Positions 36,033-44,704 of a stretch of 64,000 nucleotides of DNA are shown here, piece after piece (the first letter of the stretch is position 1; every line of letters starts with the position of its first letter). Source of the DNA: Mycobacterium deserti. GTDB lineage: Bacteria; Actinomycetota; Actinomycetes; Mycobacteriales; Mycobacteriaceae. The stretch spans positions 623,304 through 687,303 of the forward strand of contig NZ_JAODWD010000001.1 in the NCBI RefSeq assembly GCF_025345615.1, given 5' to 3'. A program made the position numbers and the translations under genes. The notes beneath the pieces were generated by a model. The model did not search any database, was not told the origin of the DNA, and saw nothing but the letters and a program-made list of their open reading frames with translations.

Positions 36033-39000
36033 AGTCGAGGGCTTCGACTGTCGCGACCGGACCGTCGTGGGTCGGCCGGTCGGCGCCTCCGATGCAGTAC
36101 AGGGTCGAGCCGACCGCGGCGACGACCTGCCCGTGCACGGGTGTGTTGATCGGGGCCAACGACCTCCACTTCCCGGTGGCGATGTCGTACATCTCGACCG
36201 TGGCCAGCACGCGTGTCGGTTCCTCGCCCCCGACAGCCACGATCCGCCCGTCGACCAGCGCGGCGCCGTAGCTTCCGCGCGGCGTCGGCAGGTCGGGCAG
36301 CTTCTCCCATGTGCCTGCGGCGGGATCGAACCGCTCGAAGGCTGCCGAATTCTCGTCGGCGCTCAGGAATCGCCCGCCCAGCGTGTACACATAGGCGCCG
36401 TCCGATACCGCAGCCAGGTGCTCCCGGGGGGTCGGCAGGTCGGCGGCGTCGGTCCAGGACTGGCCGTCGAACACCTCGGTCTGTGCGACGAGTTGCTTGT
36501 CGTCCTGCCCGCCGACCACGACGAGCTTGTCGCCGACGACCGCCGCCGCAGGCGCGGCCCTGGCGTGCGTGAGGCCGGGCAGCTCTTCCCACTTACCCGC
36601 GCGAAGCACGAACGCCTTGTTCGACGGTTCCGCGATGTTGTCGGTCGCCCCACCGAGCACGACCATCTCGCCCTTGTAGGTGGCCGCCGCCGCGTGATGA
36701 AGCGGAATCGGCAGCGGGGGCTGCGGCTGCCACACGCCCGTCCTGGTGTTGTAGCTCTCCACCGTCTGCAGCGTCTCGCCGTGGCGCATACCGCCCGCGA
36801 CCCAGATTTCGTCGCCGAGCACCGTCCACGCCATCATCAACCGCTCGGTCGGCGCATCGGGCAGCGCCCGCCACGCCGGCGCCGGCTGCGGTTTGCGCGG
36901 CTGGAGTTTGAGCGATTCGGCCGCAGGCGTGACCTGATCGTCGCCGGGTCCGGTCGACCCGCCGATCGCGTACACCGTTCGCCCCACACCGGCGAGCGCC
37001 ATACCGTGACGCGCAACGGTCAGATCCGGCAACCCATTCCACGATTGGGTGGCCAGGTCCAGTGAGACGACGCTCTTGAGAACGGCGCCAGCAGAGATGC
37101 CTCCCACCACCACCAGGCGTCCATCGGTGTACGCCACTCCGAAGTCGCTTCGCCGACCCGGGAGTTCGGGCAGCGCGGCCCACGTGTCCGCGGCCGGGTC
37201 ATAGGTTTCCACCGTCGCCAGGTCGGAGGTCCCGTTCGAACCGCCAACGACGTACACGAGCTTGCCGTCCGAGGCCGCGCCCAGCATGCGACGGGGGGTC
37301 GGGATCGGGGCACCGAGCTTCCATGCGGTGCCGTCGAAGACCTCGGTCGTGTTCAGCAGCGCACCGTTTGCGTCGACGCCACCGGTGACGACGATGCGAT
37401 CGCCGACCACGGCGGCCGCCGCTGCCGCCCGGGGTTGCAACAGCCGCGGCAACTCGGTCCAGCGACCGTTGACCACGCGCCACACCTGGTCGGTGGCGAC
37501 CCTTGCGTCGGCGCCCTGTGTGCGCCAACCGCCGATCACGACCGGATTCTCCTGCCACGTCACCGCCATCGCGTGCTGGACGGGAACGGGTAGGTCCTCA
37601 CCGCTCTTCCAGCTGTCGATGGCGGGGTCGTAGCCCTCGTGCTGTCCGCTCACGCGGTCGTCGGCCCCCATCCCGCCGAACACCCAGATCGTGCCGTCGG
37701 CCTCGGTGACGGCGACCCCGTCACGGGCGACGCGCGCGTCGGCGATCGGCTTCCAGCCCAGCTGTGCTTCCGCGCTCGGCTGGCTGGGAGCGGCTGTACC
37801 GCCGCCGCCGCCGTCGTCGCGCGATGACGAGATCATGTAAACACCGCTGGCCACCAATGCCACCACGGCGACGACGGCGGCCGACGCAATCAGAATTCTG
37901 TTGCGGCTCCTCTTGTTTGCCGTCGCCGGCGGCTCGGGTGCCGTCGGTTCGGATACCGGCGGTTCGGATGCCTGCGGTCCGGGCGAAGTCGGGCGGGGTG
38001 GCTGTACCGCCGCCCACGGCAGGCTCGACGCACTGATGGATGCGGTGTGAGCGAACATGCCGGGAGTCGGCGGCGGCAGCGACCCCGTCGGCACGCCCTC
38101 GCTTACCGGGTCGGGCTCCGACGGTGGGATCGCTTGTGTGCCTTCGGGCTCGGGCTCGGGCGGGCCGCCGGGCTCGCTGAGCGCCATCGAATCGGCCATC
38201 AGCCCGTTGTGCCGTTGCGCCAACTGCAGTTCGCGGCCGAATTCCTCGGCTGAGGCATGCCGTTCGTCCGGCTCCCGGGACAACGCCTTCTCCAGCGCGG
38301 CGCAGACGTCGGCCGGGATGCCATCGGACCGCATGTCGGGGACCGGCGTCGACGTGATCCGCAGGTAGTGCGCGATGAGATCCTCGTCGGGCTTGCGTTC
38401 GTGCGGCGGGTTGCCCGCAATCAGTGCATAGATCGTCGCGCCGAGTGAGTACACGTCGGCGGCGACCGTCGGCGGACTGCCCGCGAGCACCTCGGGTGCG
38501 GTATAGGACAGGGTGCCGGTGAAGAACCCGGTCATCGTCTTGTAGCCACCCGCGATCCGCGCGGTGCCGAAGTCGCTCAGCTGCGGTTCGCCGTAGTCGT
38601 TGACGAGCACGTTCGCCGGCTTGATGTCTCGGTGCAGGGTGCCGGTCCGGTGGGCGGTTTCGAGCGCGCCGCACAGCTTCACGCCGATGCGCAGGGCCTC
38701 CGGCCACGCGATGCGGCCCTCCTGGCGCACGCGCTGCGCAAGCGATCCTCTTGCGTGGTAGGGCATGACGATGAATGGCCGGTTCCCGTCGGTGACGCCC
38801 ACCTGCAGGATGTTCACGATGTTCGGATGGCCGGACAGCTTTCCCATCGCGTAGCCCTCACGCAGGAAACGCTCTCTGTCGTCCTCGTCGAGATCGGAGG
38901 CGAGCACCTTGATGGCAACGCTTCGGCCCAGGGACTGCTGCGTGCAGCGATAGACGACCCCGCCACCGCCGCGGCCCACTTCGACGGCGTCGGTGAACCC

Positions 39001-39060
39001 TGCGCCCGCCAGTTCGGCCGCTATCCCGCCCGCCATGATGTCGATCGTCTCCCTGTGCAT
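36025..39060 (-). CDS. Membrane Ser/Thr protein kinase with extracellular Kelch repeats (PknK-like kinase domain)
   Basis: About 1011 residues from the ATG at 39060; ATGs at 39108 and 39036 are alternatives. The kinase domain (about 20-285) is complete: VGRGGGGVVYRC loop, catalytic Lys in VAIKVL, HRDIKPANVLV, DFGTARIAGG and APE in YTAPEVL. It most resembles mycobacterial PknK. A Pro/Glu-rich linker (about 290-385) leads to one membrane segment (about 388-412, ILIASAAVVAVVALVASGVYMI). The outer 590 residues contain about a dozen Kelch-type repeats with VVVGG and W-x-x-L/P motifs, probably two six-bladed propellers. The outside domain should sense a ligand and control an inside kinase. Confidence 0.9.
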   Translation of the reverse strand: MHRETIDIMAGGIAAELAGAGFTDAVEVGRGGGGVVYRCTQQSLGRSVAIKVLASDLDEDDRERFLREGYAMGKLSGHPNIVNILQVGVTDGNRPFIVMPYHARGSLAQRVRQEGRIAWPEALRIGVKLCGALETAHRTGTLHRDIKPANVLVNDYGEPQLSDFGTARIAGGYKTMTGFFTGTLSYTAPEVLAGSPPTVAADVYSLGATIYALIAGNPPHERKPDEDLIAHYLRITSTPVPDMRSDGIPADVCAALEKALSREPDERHASAEEFGRELQLAQRHNGLMADSMALSEPGGPPEPEPEGTQAIPPSEPDPVSEGVPTGSLPPPTPGMFAHTASISASSLPWAAVQPPRPTSPGPQASEPPVSEPTAPEPPATANKRSRNRILIASAAVVAVVALVASGVYMISSSRDDGGGGGTAAPSQPSAEAQLGWKPIADARVARDGVAVTEADGTIWVFGGMGADDRVSGQHEGYDPAIDSWKSGEDLPVPVQHAMAVTWQENPVVIGGWRTQGADARVATDQVWRVVNGRWTELPRLLQPRAAAAAAVVGDRIVVTGGVDANGALLNTTEVFDGTAWKLGAPIPTPRRMLGAASDGKLVYVVGGSNGTSDLATVETYDPAADTWAALPELPGRRSDFGVAYTDGRLVVVGGISAGAVLKSVVSLDLATQSWNGLPDLTVARHGMALAGVGRTVYAIGGSTGPGDDQVTPAAESLKLQPRKPQPAPAWRALPDAPTERLMMAWTVLGDEIWVAGGMRHGETLQTVESYNTRTGVWQPQPPLPIPLHHAAAATYKGEMVVLGGATDNIAEPSNKAFVLRAGKWEELPGLTHARAAPAAAVVGDKLVVVGGQDDKQLVAQTEVFDGQSWTDAADLPTPREHLAAVSDGAYVYTLGGRFLSADENSAAFERFDPAAGTWEKLPDLPTPRGSYGAALVDGRIVAVGGEEPTRVLATVEMYDIATGKWRSLAPINTPVHGQVVAAVGSTLYCIGGADRPTHDGPVATVEALDFT

Positions 39061-39224
39061 GTGACTACGTCGCTTAAAAGGTACCGAGCAAAGGCAACGC
39101 AAAAGCACGATTTCCCTGTGCCGGCGTTCCGTCTTTGGGATCGGTAGTTCATCCGCCGGTATCTGATGACCGCTAGGACGCAGTCAACAGCGGTGCGTCA
39201 TCTCCTCGAGCAACGAAGGGAATC

Positions 39225-39599
39225 ATGATCGATTTTCAGAACGGCACGTACGTCAAGCTCGGACCGAGCGACCCGCAGCAGGTCGCCGCGGAATTGGCGC
39301 CCATCCTCGTCGACGATGAACGCGTCCATCTCAGCTTCAGGGGCATGAGGGACTCGGTCGTGTTCACCGACAAACGGCTCATCGCGATCAACGTGCAGGG
39401 GCTCACGGGCAAGAAGCGTGACTATTCGTCGTTGCCGTACAACAAGATTCAGGCCTGGAGCATCGAGACCGCCGGACGCTTCGACCTCGACGCCGAACTC
39501 GAGTTGTGGTTCTCGGGACTGGGCAAGATACGGCTGGACTTCAAGGGCCAGGTGGACATCCGCACCATCGGCAAGCTGATCGGAGACCACGTGCTCTAA
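39225..39599 (+). CDS. Bacterial PH-domain protein (PF08000-like)
   Basis: 124 residues, cytosolic, with no membrane segment. The sequence RVHLSFRGMRDSVVFTDKRLIAINVQGLTGKKRDYSSLPYNKIQAWSIETAG is typical of bacterial PH domains of the YvbH/PF08000 type, which form oligomeric rings in known structures. AAGGGA precedes the ATG. It is divergent from the Kelch kinase with about 165 bases between the starts, so it may belong to the same signalling island, but no direct functional link is visible. Confidence 0.8.
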   Translation: MIDFQNGTYVKLGPSDPQQVAAELAPILVDDERVHLSFRGMRDSVVFTDKRLIAINVQGLTGKKRDYSSLPYNKIQAWSIETAGRFDLDAELELWFSGLGKIRLDFKGQVDIRTIGKLIGDHVL

Positions 39600-39713
39600 A
39601 AGTCATCACCTCGCCGCTCCGTCGAGCGCGGTCTTGACGTCCGCCTGGGGCGAAACCTGCCCCATCGGCGCGTCGATGAGCCGCCCTCTCGATTCGGTGC
39701 CTATCGTCGGCGC

Positions 39714-40178
39714 ATGACGGACGTCGTGGTCATCCACACCGACGGCGGGTGCAGACCCAACCCCGGTCCAGGCGGCTGGGGTGCGGTGCTGCGGCAGCGT
39801 GAGCATGTCCGCGAGATGTACGGTGGCGAGTCCGGCCAGACCAGCAACAACCGGATGGAATTGACCGCGCCGATCATGGCGCTGGAGGCGCTCACCAGAT
39901 CCGTCGTGGTGCACCTCTACACCGACAGCACATACGTCCGAAACGGCATCACCAAGTGGGTTCTCGGCTGGGAGCGCAACGGGTGGCTGACCGCGGCCAA
40001 GCAGCCGGTGAAGAACGTCGATCTCTGGCAGCGGCTCCAAGTGGCATGCGCGCGTCACCAGGTCGAGTGGTTCTGGGTCAAGGGACACTCGGGCATCTCC
40101 GACAACGAGATGGCCGACGTCCTGGCAACCAAGGGCATGCAGGAGGCGATCGACGCTTCTCGCGCACTGACCTGCTGA
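39714..40178 (+). CDS. rnhA: Ribonuclease HI
   Basis: Degrades the RNA strand of RNA-DNA hybrids in the cytosol. 154 residues, normal length. Catalytic carboxylates are present: D in [23 protein letters not shown] in [18 protein letters not shown] in [14 protein letters not shown] and D in [15 protein letters not shown]. The basic protrusion ([25 protein letters not shown]) is the classic RNase HI handle region. Single gene. Confidence 0.95.
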   Translation: MTDVVVIHTDGGCRPNPGPGGWGAVLRQREHVREMYGGESGQTSNNRMELTAPIMALEALTRSVVVHLYTDSTYVRNGITKWVLGWERNGWLTAAKQPVKNVDLWQRLQVACARHQVEWFWVKGHSGISDNEMADVLATKGMQEAIDASRALTC

Positions 40179-40226
40179 CGCCGCCGCTATTCCCAGACCG
40201 CTGGCGGAGTTGTAGGACCCTTGCCG

Positions 40227-41243
40227 TCAGGCCGAGACGACTACCCGATAGCGTGCGTCGCCGGATCGCACCCGTGCCACAGCACGGTTGATGTCGGCCA
40301 TCGGGTAAGTCTCCACCCTTGGCCGGACTCCGTGGCGCGCGGCGAAGCCAAGCATCTGCACCGTCTCCTCCCGCGAGGCCGGCACACCGCCAACGATCCT
40401 CTTCTCCGAGGGGAGCAACACGAACGGCGTTATCTGCATGGGGCTCTCGGGCAGACCGACCACACTGAGCGTGCCCTGCGGTTTCAGTGCCGCAAGGTAG
40501 ACGTCCCATGGGAGGTCGGCGGGCACTGTGGACAGGATGAAATCGAAAGTGCCCGCGGCCTCTTCCAATTCGTCCGTCTCGCGAGTGGCGATGAATCCGT
40601 CGGCACCCAGCTCTAGGGCTTCGGCCTTCTTGCTCAGCGAAGTCGAGATTGCGGTGACGTCACATCCCCATGCATCAGCGAATTGGATTGCCAAGTGCCC
40701 CAACCCACCGATGCCGACGATGCCGATCCGATCTGTGGGCTTGACGCCGTGCCGGAGGAACGGCGCGAAGACTGTTGCCCCTGCACACAGCAGCGGTCCA
40801 GCGTCCTGCGAATCGATGGCGTCGGGAATCGGGTAGGCAAAACGCCAATCGCTGGCCCGCACCGACGACGCGAAACCGCCACGATCTCCCCGCAGGACCG
40901 TGTCATCACGGTGGGCGCACAACTGCTGTCGACCACTCAAACAGAATTCACAACCCATGCAGCTGCCCGCGATGGCTCCGACACCGACCCGCTGGCCAAT
41001 TCGCATGCGCTCAGGATCAACCGCGGTTCCGACCGCCGAAACCACACCCACCGCTTCATGCCCCGCTACGACCGGAAACCGCGAGTAACCCCAGTCGTTG
41101 TCGATCATTCCGACGTCGGTATGGCAGATCCCGCAGTGTGTGACGTCGACGTCGACCTCCAGTGGGCCGAGTTCGCCCGGGTCGTACTCGTACGGGGCGA
41201 GCTCAGCCCCGACCGACGTCGCTGCCAATGCGGTAACGCTCAT
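40227..41243 (-). CDS. Zinc-dependent NAD(P) alcohol dehydrogenase (CAD/AdhC-like)
   Basis: 338 residues from the ATG at 41243; an ATG at 41261 is possible. The MDR fold is clear: catalytic-zinc motifs CGICHTDVGMIDNDWG and GHEAVGVVSAVG, structural zinc ligands GSCMGCEFCLSGRQQLC (C-x2-C-x2-C-x7-C), and the cofactor loop GIVGIGGLGHLAIQFA with NADP-leaning ISTSLSKKAEAL. It should interconvert alcohols and aldehydes, with bulky or aromatic substrates typical of the group. It is divergent from a TetR regulator with a perfect palindrome between them, so it is almost certainly repressed by that regulator. Confidence 0.92.
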   Translation of the reverse strand: MSVTALAATSVGAELAPYEYDPGELGPLEVDVDVTHCGICHTDVGMIDNDWGYSRFPVVAGHEAVGVVSAVGTAVDPERMRIGQRVGVGAIAGSCMGCEFCLSGRQQLCAHRDDTVLRGDRGGFASSVRASDWRFAYPIPDAIDSQDAGPLLCAGATVFAPFLRHGVKPTDRIGIVGIGGLGHLAIQFADAWGCDVTAISTSLSKKAEALELGADGFIATRETDELEEAAGTFDFILSTVPADLPWDVYLAALKPQGTLSVVGLPESPMQITPFVLLPSEKRIVGGVPASREETVQMLGFAARHGVRPRVETYPMADINRAVARVRSGDARYRVVVSA

Positions 41244-41265
41244 CACTGTGTGCCCCTTCATACGC

Positions 41266-41285
41266 TAATGACCATCTGGTCATTA
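41266..41285. promoter_or_regulatory. TetR operator between the alcohol dehydrogenase and its regulator
   Basis: TAATGACCATCTGGTCATTA is a perfect 9-2-9 palindrome in the 86 bases between the two divergent starts. This is the classic place and size for an operator of a divergently transcribed TetR-family repressor. Confidence 0.85.
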
Positions 41286-41329
41286 CAGTAGGTCCGAACC
41301 GGGATAATGTCCAGCGGTACATTAGGACG

Positions 41330-41971
41330 GTGTCGAGCGCCAAGTCCGATCCGCCATCAGGTGCGGTCAGCCCGCAGAAACGCAAACGCGTGCGCGATCC
41401 AGAAGCGCACCGTGCCGCGATTCTGGAGGCCGCACGTGCCGTCTTCGGTGAGCGCGGGTATCGAAGTGGCACCATCCGGGAGATAGCCGGGCGTGCCGGC
41501 GTGACCCATGGTCTCGTCGTCCGGCACTTCGAGACCAAGGACCAACTCTTCGTCGCCGCGCTGCTCGACGGTCGCCGCATTCAACCGCCGGCAGATCCGG
41601 ACCTCTCGGGTCTGCCCGAACGAGTGGCCCGCGCCTATGTCGAACAGATCGAAGCCGACGGGCCGAGCGACCCGTTCATTGCACTCATTCGCAGTGCAGG
41701 CGATGCGGACATAGCGAAGCAACTACTGCGGGCAATGAGGATGGAGCCGGCCGCCGCTTACCTCGCCGTGTTGGACGCCACAGACCTCGAACTGCGGAGC
41801 GACTTACTCGGTGCGTTGTTGATCGGAGTGACTTTCACCCGGTACATTCTCGCCGACGGGCCCTTGGCGATGATGTCATCCGAGCACCTGGTCGCCTACC
41901 TCACCCCGCTAGTGCGCGGGATCCTGATCGATCCCAAGCCCGAATCAGGCGCCCAAGACACCACGTCATGA
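41330..41971 (+). CDS. TetR/AcrR-family regulator
   Basis: 213 residues from a GTG. The HTH is RDPEAHRAAILEAARAVFGERGYRSGTIREIAGRAGVTHGLVVRHFETKDQLFVAALL, the standard TetR N-terminus; the C-terminal 140 residues form the ligand-binding and dimer region. A 20-base palindrome in the intergenic region, 45 bases before the start, is its likely operator and would control both itself and the divergent alcohol dehydrogenase. The ligand is probably an alcohol, aldehyde or related toxic compound, by inference from the neighbour. Confidence 0.92.
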   Translation: MSSAKSDPPSGAVSPQKRKRVRDPEAHRAAILEAARAVFGERGYRSGTIREIAGRAGVTHGLVVRHFETKDQLFVAALLDGRRIQPPADPDLSGLPERVARAYVEQIEADGPSDPFIALIRSAGDADIAKQLLRAMRMEPAAAYLAVLDATDLELRSDLLGALLIGVTFTRYILADGPLAMMSSEHLVAYLTPLVRGILIDPKPESGAQDTTS

Positions 41972-42080
41972 CGCTGTTGCATCGGATGCATCTGCGATGT
42001 GCACATCTCCTGCGGAGAGCTTCGCCTCGGTCGTCGCGACATTGCGAATAATGCTAGCGCGCAGCACTTCTGGCATTAGA

Positions 42081-44372
42081 CTATTCCCAGACCACCTCGT
42101 CGGGCGTCTTGTCCGGTCGCAAGCCGCGCCACGATGGTTGCCGCAGCCGGCCGTCGCCGGTGCGCTCGCTGTAACGCACCTCCCCGACCAGTTCGGGCCG
42201 CACGAACGTGACGCCGCGGGCGTCCTGTGTGGAAAGTCTTGCGTTGAACGGTGATTCGTCGACCTGTAGCGGCTCGAGTGTTTTCTTGAGCTTGGTCAGC
42301 TCCTTCTCGGTGAAGCCGGTGCCCACCCGCCCGACGAACTGCAGACCGCCGTCGACCGGGATACCGAGCATCAGCGCGCCGATGCCGCTGGACCGGCCGC
42401 CCTCGCCCTGACGCCAGCCGCCGATCACGACCTCCTGCGTGTTCCAGATCTTGTCCTTGATCCACGACGCCGACCGTCGCCCCGGTTGGTAGGTCGAATC
42501 GCGCTTCTTCGCGACCACCCCTTCCCAGCGGCGCTTGCGCGCGTACTCCAGCGCTTCGGGCCCGTCGCCGGGCACCAGATCCTTGATGATGAGGCCGCCG
42601 GCCTCGGCGAGCGCCTCGAGCACCCGGCGCCGGTCGGAGTACTTGGCTTTCAGCAACGATCGGCCGTCGAGGTACAGAATGTCGAACGCCCAGTACTCGA
42701 CGCGGGTGGACCGCGCGCGGTTCTGCATCTCCGAGAAGCTGGGCACGCCCTGCTCGTCGAGTGCCACCGCTTCACCGTCGAGGATCACATGGTGGTCGGC
42801 CAGATCTGCTGCGAGCGCGGCGAATTGCGGGTACTCACTGGTGACGTCGCGGCCACGGCGAGAACGCAGGTTGAGCACGCCGTGGTTGGCGTCGACCAGG
42901 ACGCGGTAGCCGTCCCATTTGCCCTCGAACGCCCACTGCGTCGACTTCATCTTCGCGACCGAGCCTTCGGTGGCCAGCATCGGCGCGAGATCGCCTGCCG
43001 TCGCCCGCGGTTGCTCCTTCATCCGGTGCGCAAGCCAGTTCTTGCCACCGGTCTGGATCAGCGCGTAGCGCCCATCGATCTTCTTGCCGTGCAAGGTGAC
43101 GATGACCTCGCCGCCCTTTGCAGGGCCGTCGGGCGCATGGTCGTTGAACTTCTCGGCCTCGTAGGTGCCGGAGTCCCAGATGATCACTTTGCCGCCGCCG
43201 TACTCGCCCTTGGGGATCTCACCGGAGAAATTGCCGTACTCGAGCGGGTGGTCCTCGGTGTGGACGGCCAGGTGGTTGACCGACGGGGTGTCGGGCAGAT
43301 TCTTCGGCACCGCCCAACTCACCAGCACTCCGTTCCGTTCGAGCCGGAAGTCGTAATGCAGGCGCCGGGCGTGGTGTTCCTGAATGACGAAGAAGTCGTC
43401 GTTGCCGGTGACGGGCGGGGTGTTCGGAACCGGCTCAGGAGTCTTGCCGGCGTCACGCATGCTGCGGTAGGTGGACAACGCATCGGCGACCGGCGCGTCG
43501 GCGTCCATCTCTGCCAGCAGGTCACCGTCGCGCTCCAGGCGCTCCAGCACTTCGTCGAAGCGTAGATGCCGCAGATCGGGATCCTCGATCTCGTCCCAGG
43601 TGCGCGGCGCCGCGACCGTGGGCTCGTCGCGGCCGCGCAGCGAATACGGCGCGATCGTCGTCTTGGCGGCGCTGTTCTGGCTCCAGTCCACGAACACCTT
43701 GCCGGTGCGCAGGCTCTTGGTCATGGTGGCCGTCACCCGCTTGGGCATGGCCTTCTCCAACTGCACAGCGATCCGACGGGCCAACACCGACGCGCCGTGT
43801 GAGCTGATCGGCGTCTCCAACGGCACGTAGAGATGCAGACCCTTGCTGCCGCTGGTCAACGGAAATGTGTCCAGACCGATGCCGGTGATGAGCTCGCGAA
43901 CCTCGTGGGCCACCTCGCACAGCTGCCGGAAGGTCACTTCCTCGCCGGGGTCCAGATCGAACACCACGCGGGTGGCGAGTCCGGGCGTCTGCTCGGCGCC
44001 GCCTTCGCGGCTCCACGTGTTGACGAATCGCCATTGCGGCACATGCACTTCCAGCGACGCCTGCTGCGCGATCCAGGCAAGCGCCTCGGCGCTGTTGACG
44101 ATCGGATACGTGGTGGTGCCCGACTTGTGGGTGACCGACGCGCGCTCCAGCCAGTCGGGAGCCGACGAGGCGAGTTGCTTCTCGAAGAACGACGGCTCGT
44201 CGACGCCGTTGGGCCAGCGCTTGCGGGTCACGGCGCGGCCCGCGACGTGCGGGACCATGGCCTCGGCGACGTTGACGTAGTAGTCGAACACCTCGGCCTT
44301 GGTGGTACCCGTCGCCGGGTAGAGCACCTTGTCCGGGTTGGTCAGCTTCACCCGGCCGAAACGATCCACCAC
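42081..44372 (-). CDS. ligD: ATP-dependent DNA ligase LigD (polymerase-phosphoesterase-ligase)
   Basis: A 763-residue three-domain NHEJ enzyme, like M. tuberculosis LigD. Order: primase-polymerase domain (about 1-290, with KVLYPATGTTKAEVFDYY, VFDLDPGEEVTF with the metal-binding DxD, and SGSKGLHLYVPL), 3'-phosphoesterase domain (about 325-440, HHARRLHYDFRLERNGVLVSWAVPKNLP, VHTEDHPLEY), then ligase domain (about 470-763) with the adenylated Lys in FEGKWDGYRVLVDA, DGEAVAL and WIKDKIW. It repairs double-strand breaks with Ku, whose gene lies 8 kb away instead of next door as in M. tuberculosis. Confidence 0.97.
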   Translation of the reverse strand: MVDRFGRVKLTNPDKVLYPATGTTKAEVFDYYVNVAEAMVPHVAGRAVTRKRWPNGVDEPSFFEKQLASSAPDWLERASVTHKSGTTTYPIVNSAEALAWIAQQASLEVHVPQWRFVNTWSREGGAEQTPGLATRVVFDLDPGEEVTFRQLCEVAHEVRELITGIGLDTFPLTSGSKGLHLYVPLETPISSHGASVLARRIAVQLEKAMPKRVTATMTKSLRTGKVFVDWSQNSAAKTTIAPYSLRGRDEPTVAAPRTWDEIEDPDLRHLRFDEVLERLERDGDLLAEMDADAPVADALSTYRSMRDAGKTPEPVPNTPPVTGNDDFFVIQEHHARRLHYDFRLERNGVLVSWAVPKNLPDTPSVNHLAVHTEDHPLEYGNFSGEIPKGEYGGGKVIIWDSGTYEAEKFNDHAPDGPAKGGEVIVTLHGKKIDGRYALIQTGGKNWLAHRMKEQPRATAGDLAPMLATEGSVAKMKSTQWAFEGKWDGYRVLVDANHGVLNLRSRRGRDVTSEYPQFAALAADLADHHVILDGEAVALDEQGVPSFSEMQNRARSTRVEYWAFDILYLDGRSLLKAKYSDRRRVLEALAEAGGLIIKDLVPGDGPEALEYARKRRWEGVVAKKRDSTYQPGRRSASWIKDKIWNTQEVVIGGWRQGEGGRSSGIGALMLGIPVDGGLQFVGRVGTGFTEKELTKLKKTLEPLQVDESPFNARLSTQDARGVTFVRPELVGEVRYSERTGDGRLRQPSWRGLRPDKTPDEVVWE

Positions 44373-44404
44373 CTCACGGTATTACCCGCTGTTACGTTGA
44401 CCTA

Positions 44405-44626
44405 GTGAGGCGACTTGTGGCGGCGTGCCTGCTCGCCGCGGCGGCGGGCGTCGGTGCCGCACCCGCTGCGGCCGATCCGCAGGATCTCGTCCCGTGGTGT
44501 TCGGGCGATCAGACGCCGATGGACAGCAACTGCCGCGAGATGGCCCATCAGGTGTTCACCCACGGATCGGGCACCGATCCCGAACTTCCGACGGGTACGG
44601 ACCCCGGCAACCAACCCGTCACCTAG
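44405..44626 (+). CDS. Small secreted protein divergent from ligD
   Basis: 73 residues from a GTG. A signal peptide (MRRLVAACLLAAAAGVGAAPAAA) is cut near AAA-DP; the mature 50 residues have two cysteines (PWCSGDQTPMDSNCREMAHQ) that could pair. Similar proteins with PWCxGDQxxxDxxCR occur across mycobacteria with no known function. It is divergent from ligD with 32 bases between starts, so it may share its regulation. Confidence 0.75.
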   Translation: MRRLVAACLLAAAAGVGAAPAAADPQDLVPWCSGDQTPMDSNCREMAHQVFTHGSGTDPELPTGTDPGNQPVT

Positions 44627-44704
44627 CGGCCTGGCGCGCCGGGTGGCCAGTTATGCACGCATTTGACCGGTTATCCGCGTCATAAGTCCCCACTCGGCGC
44701 GAAG

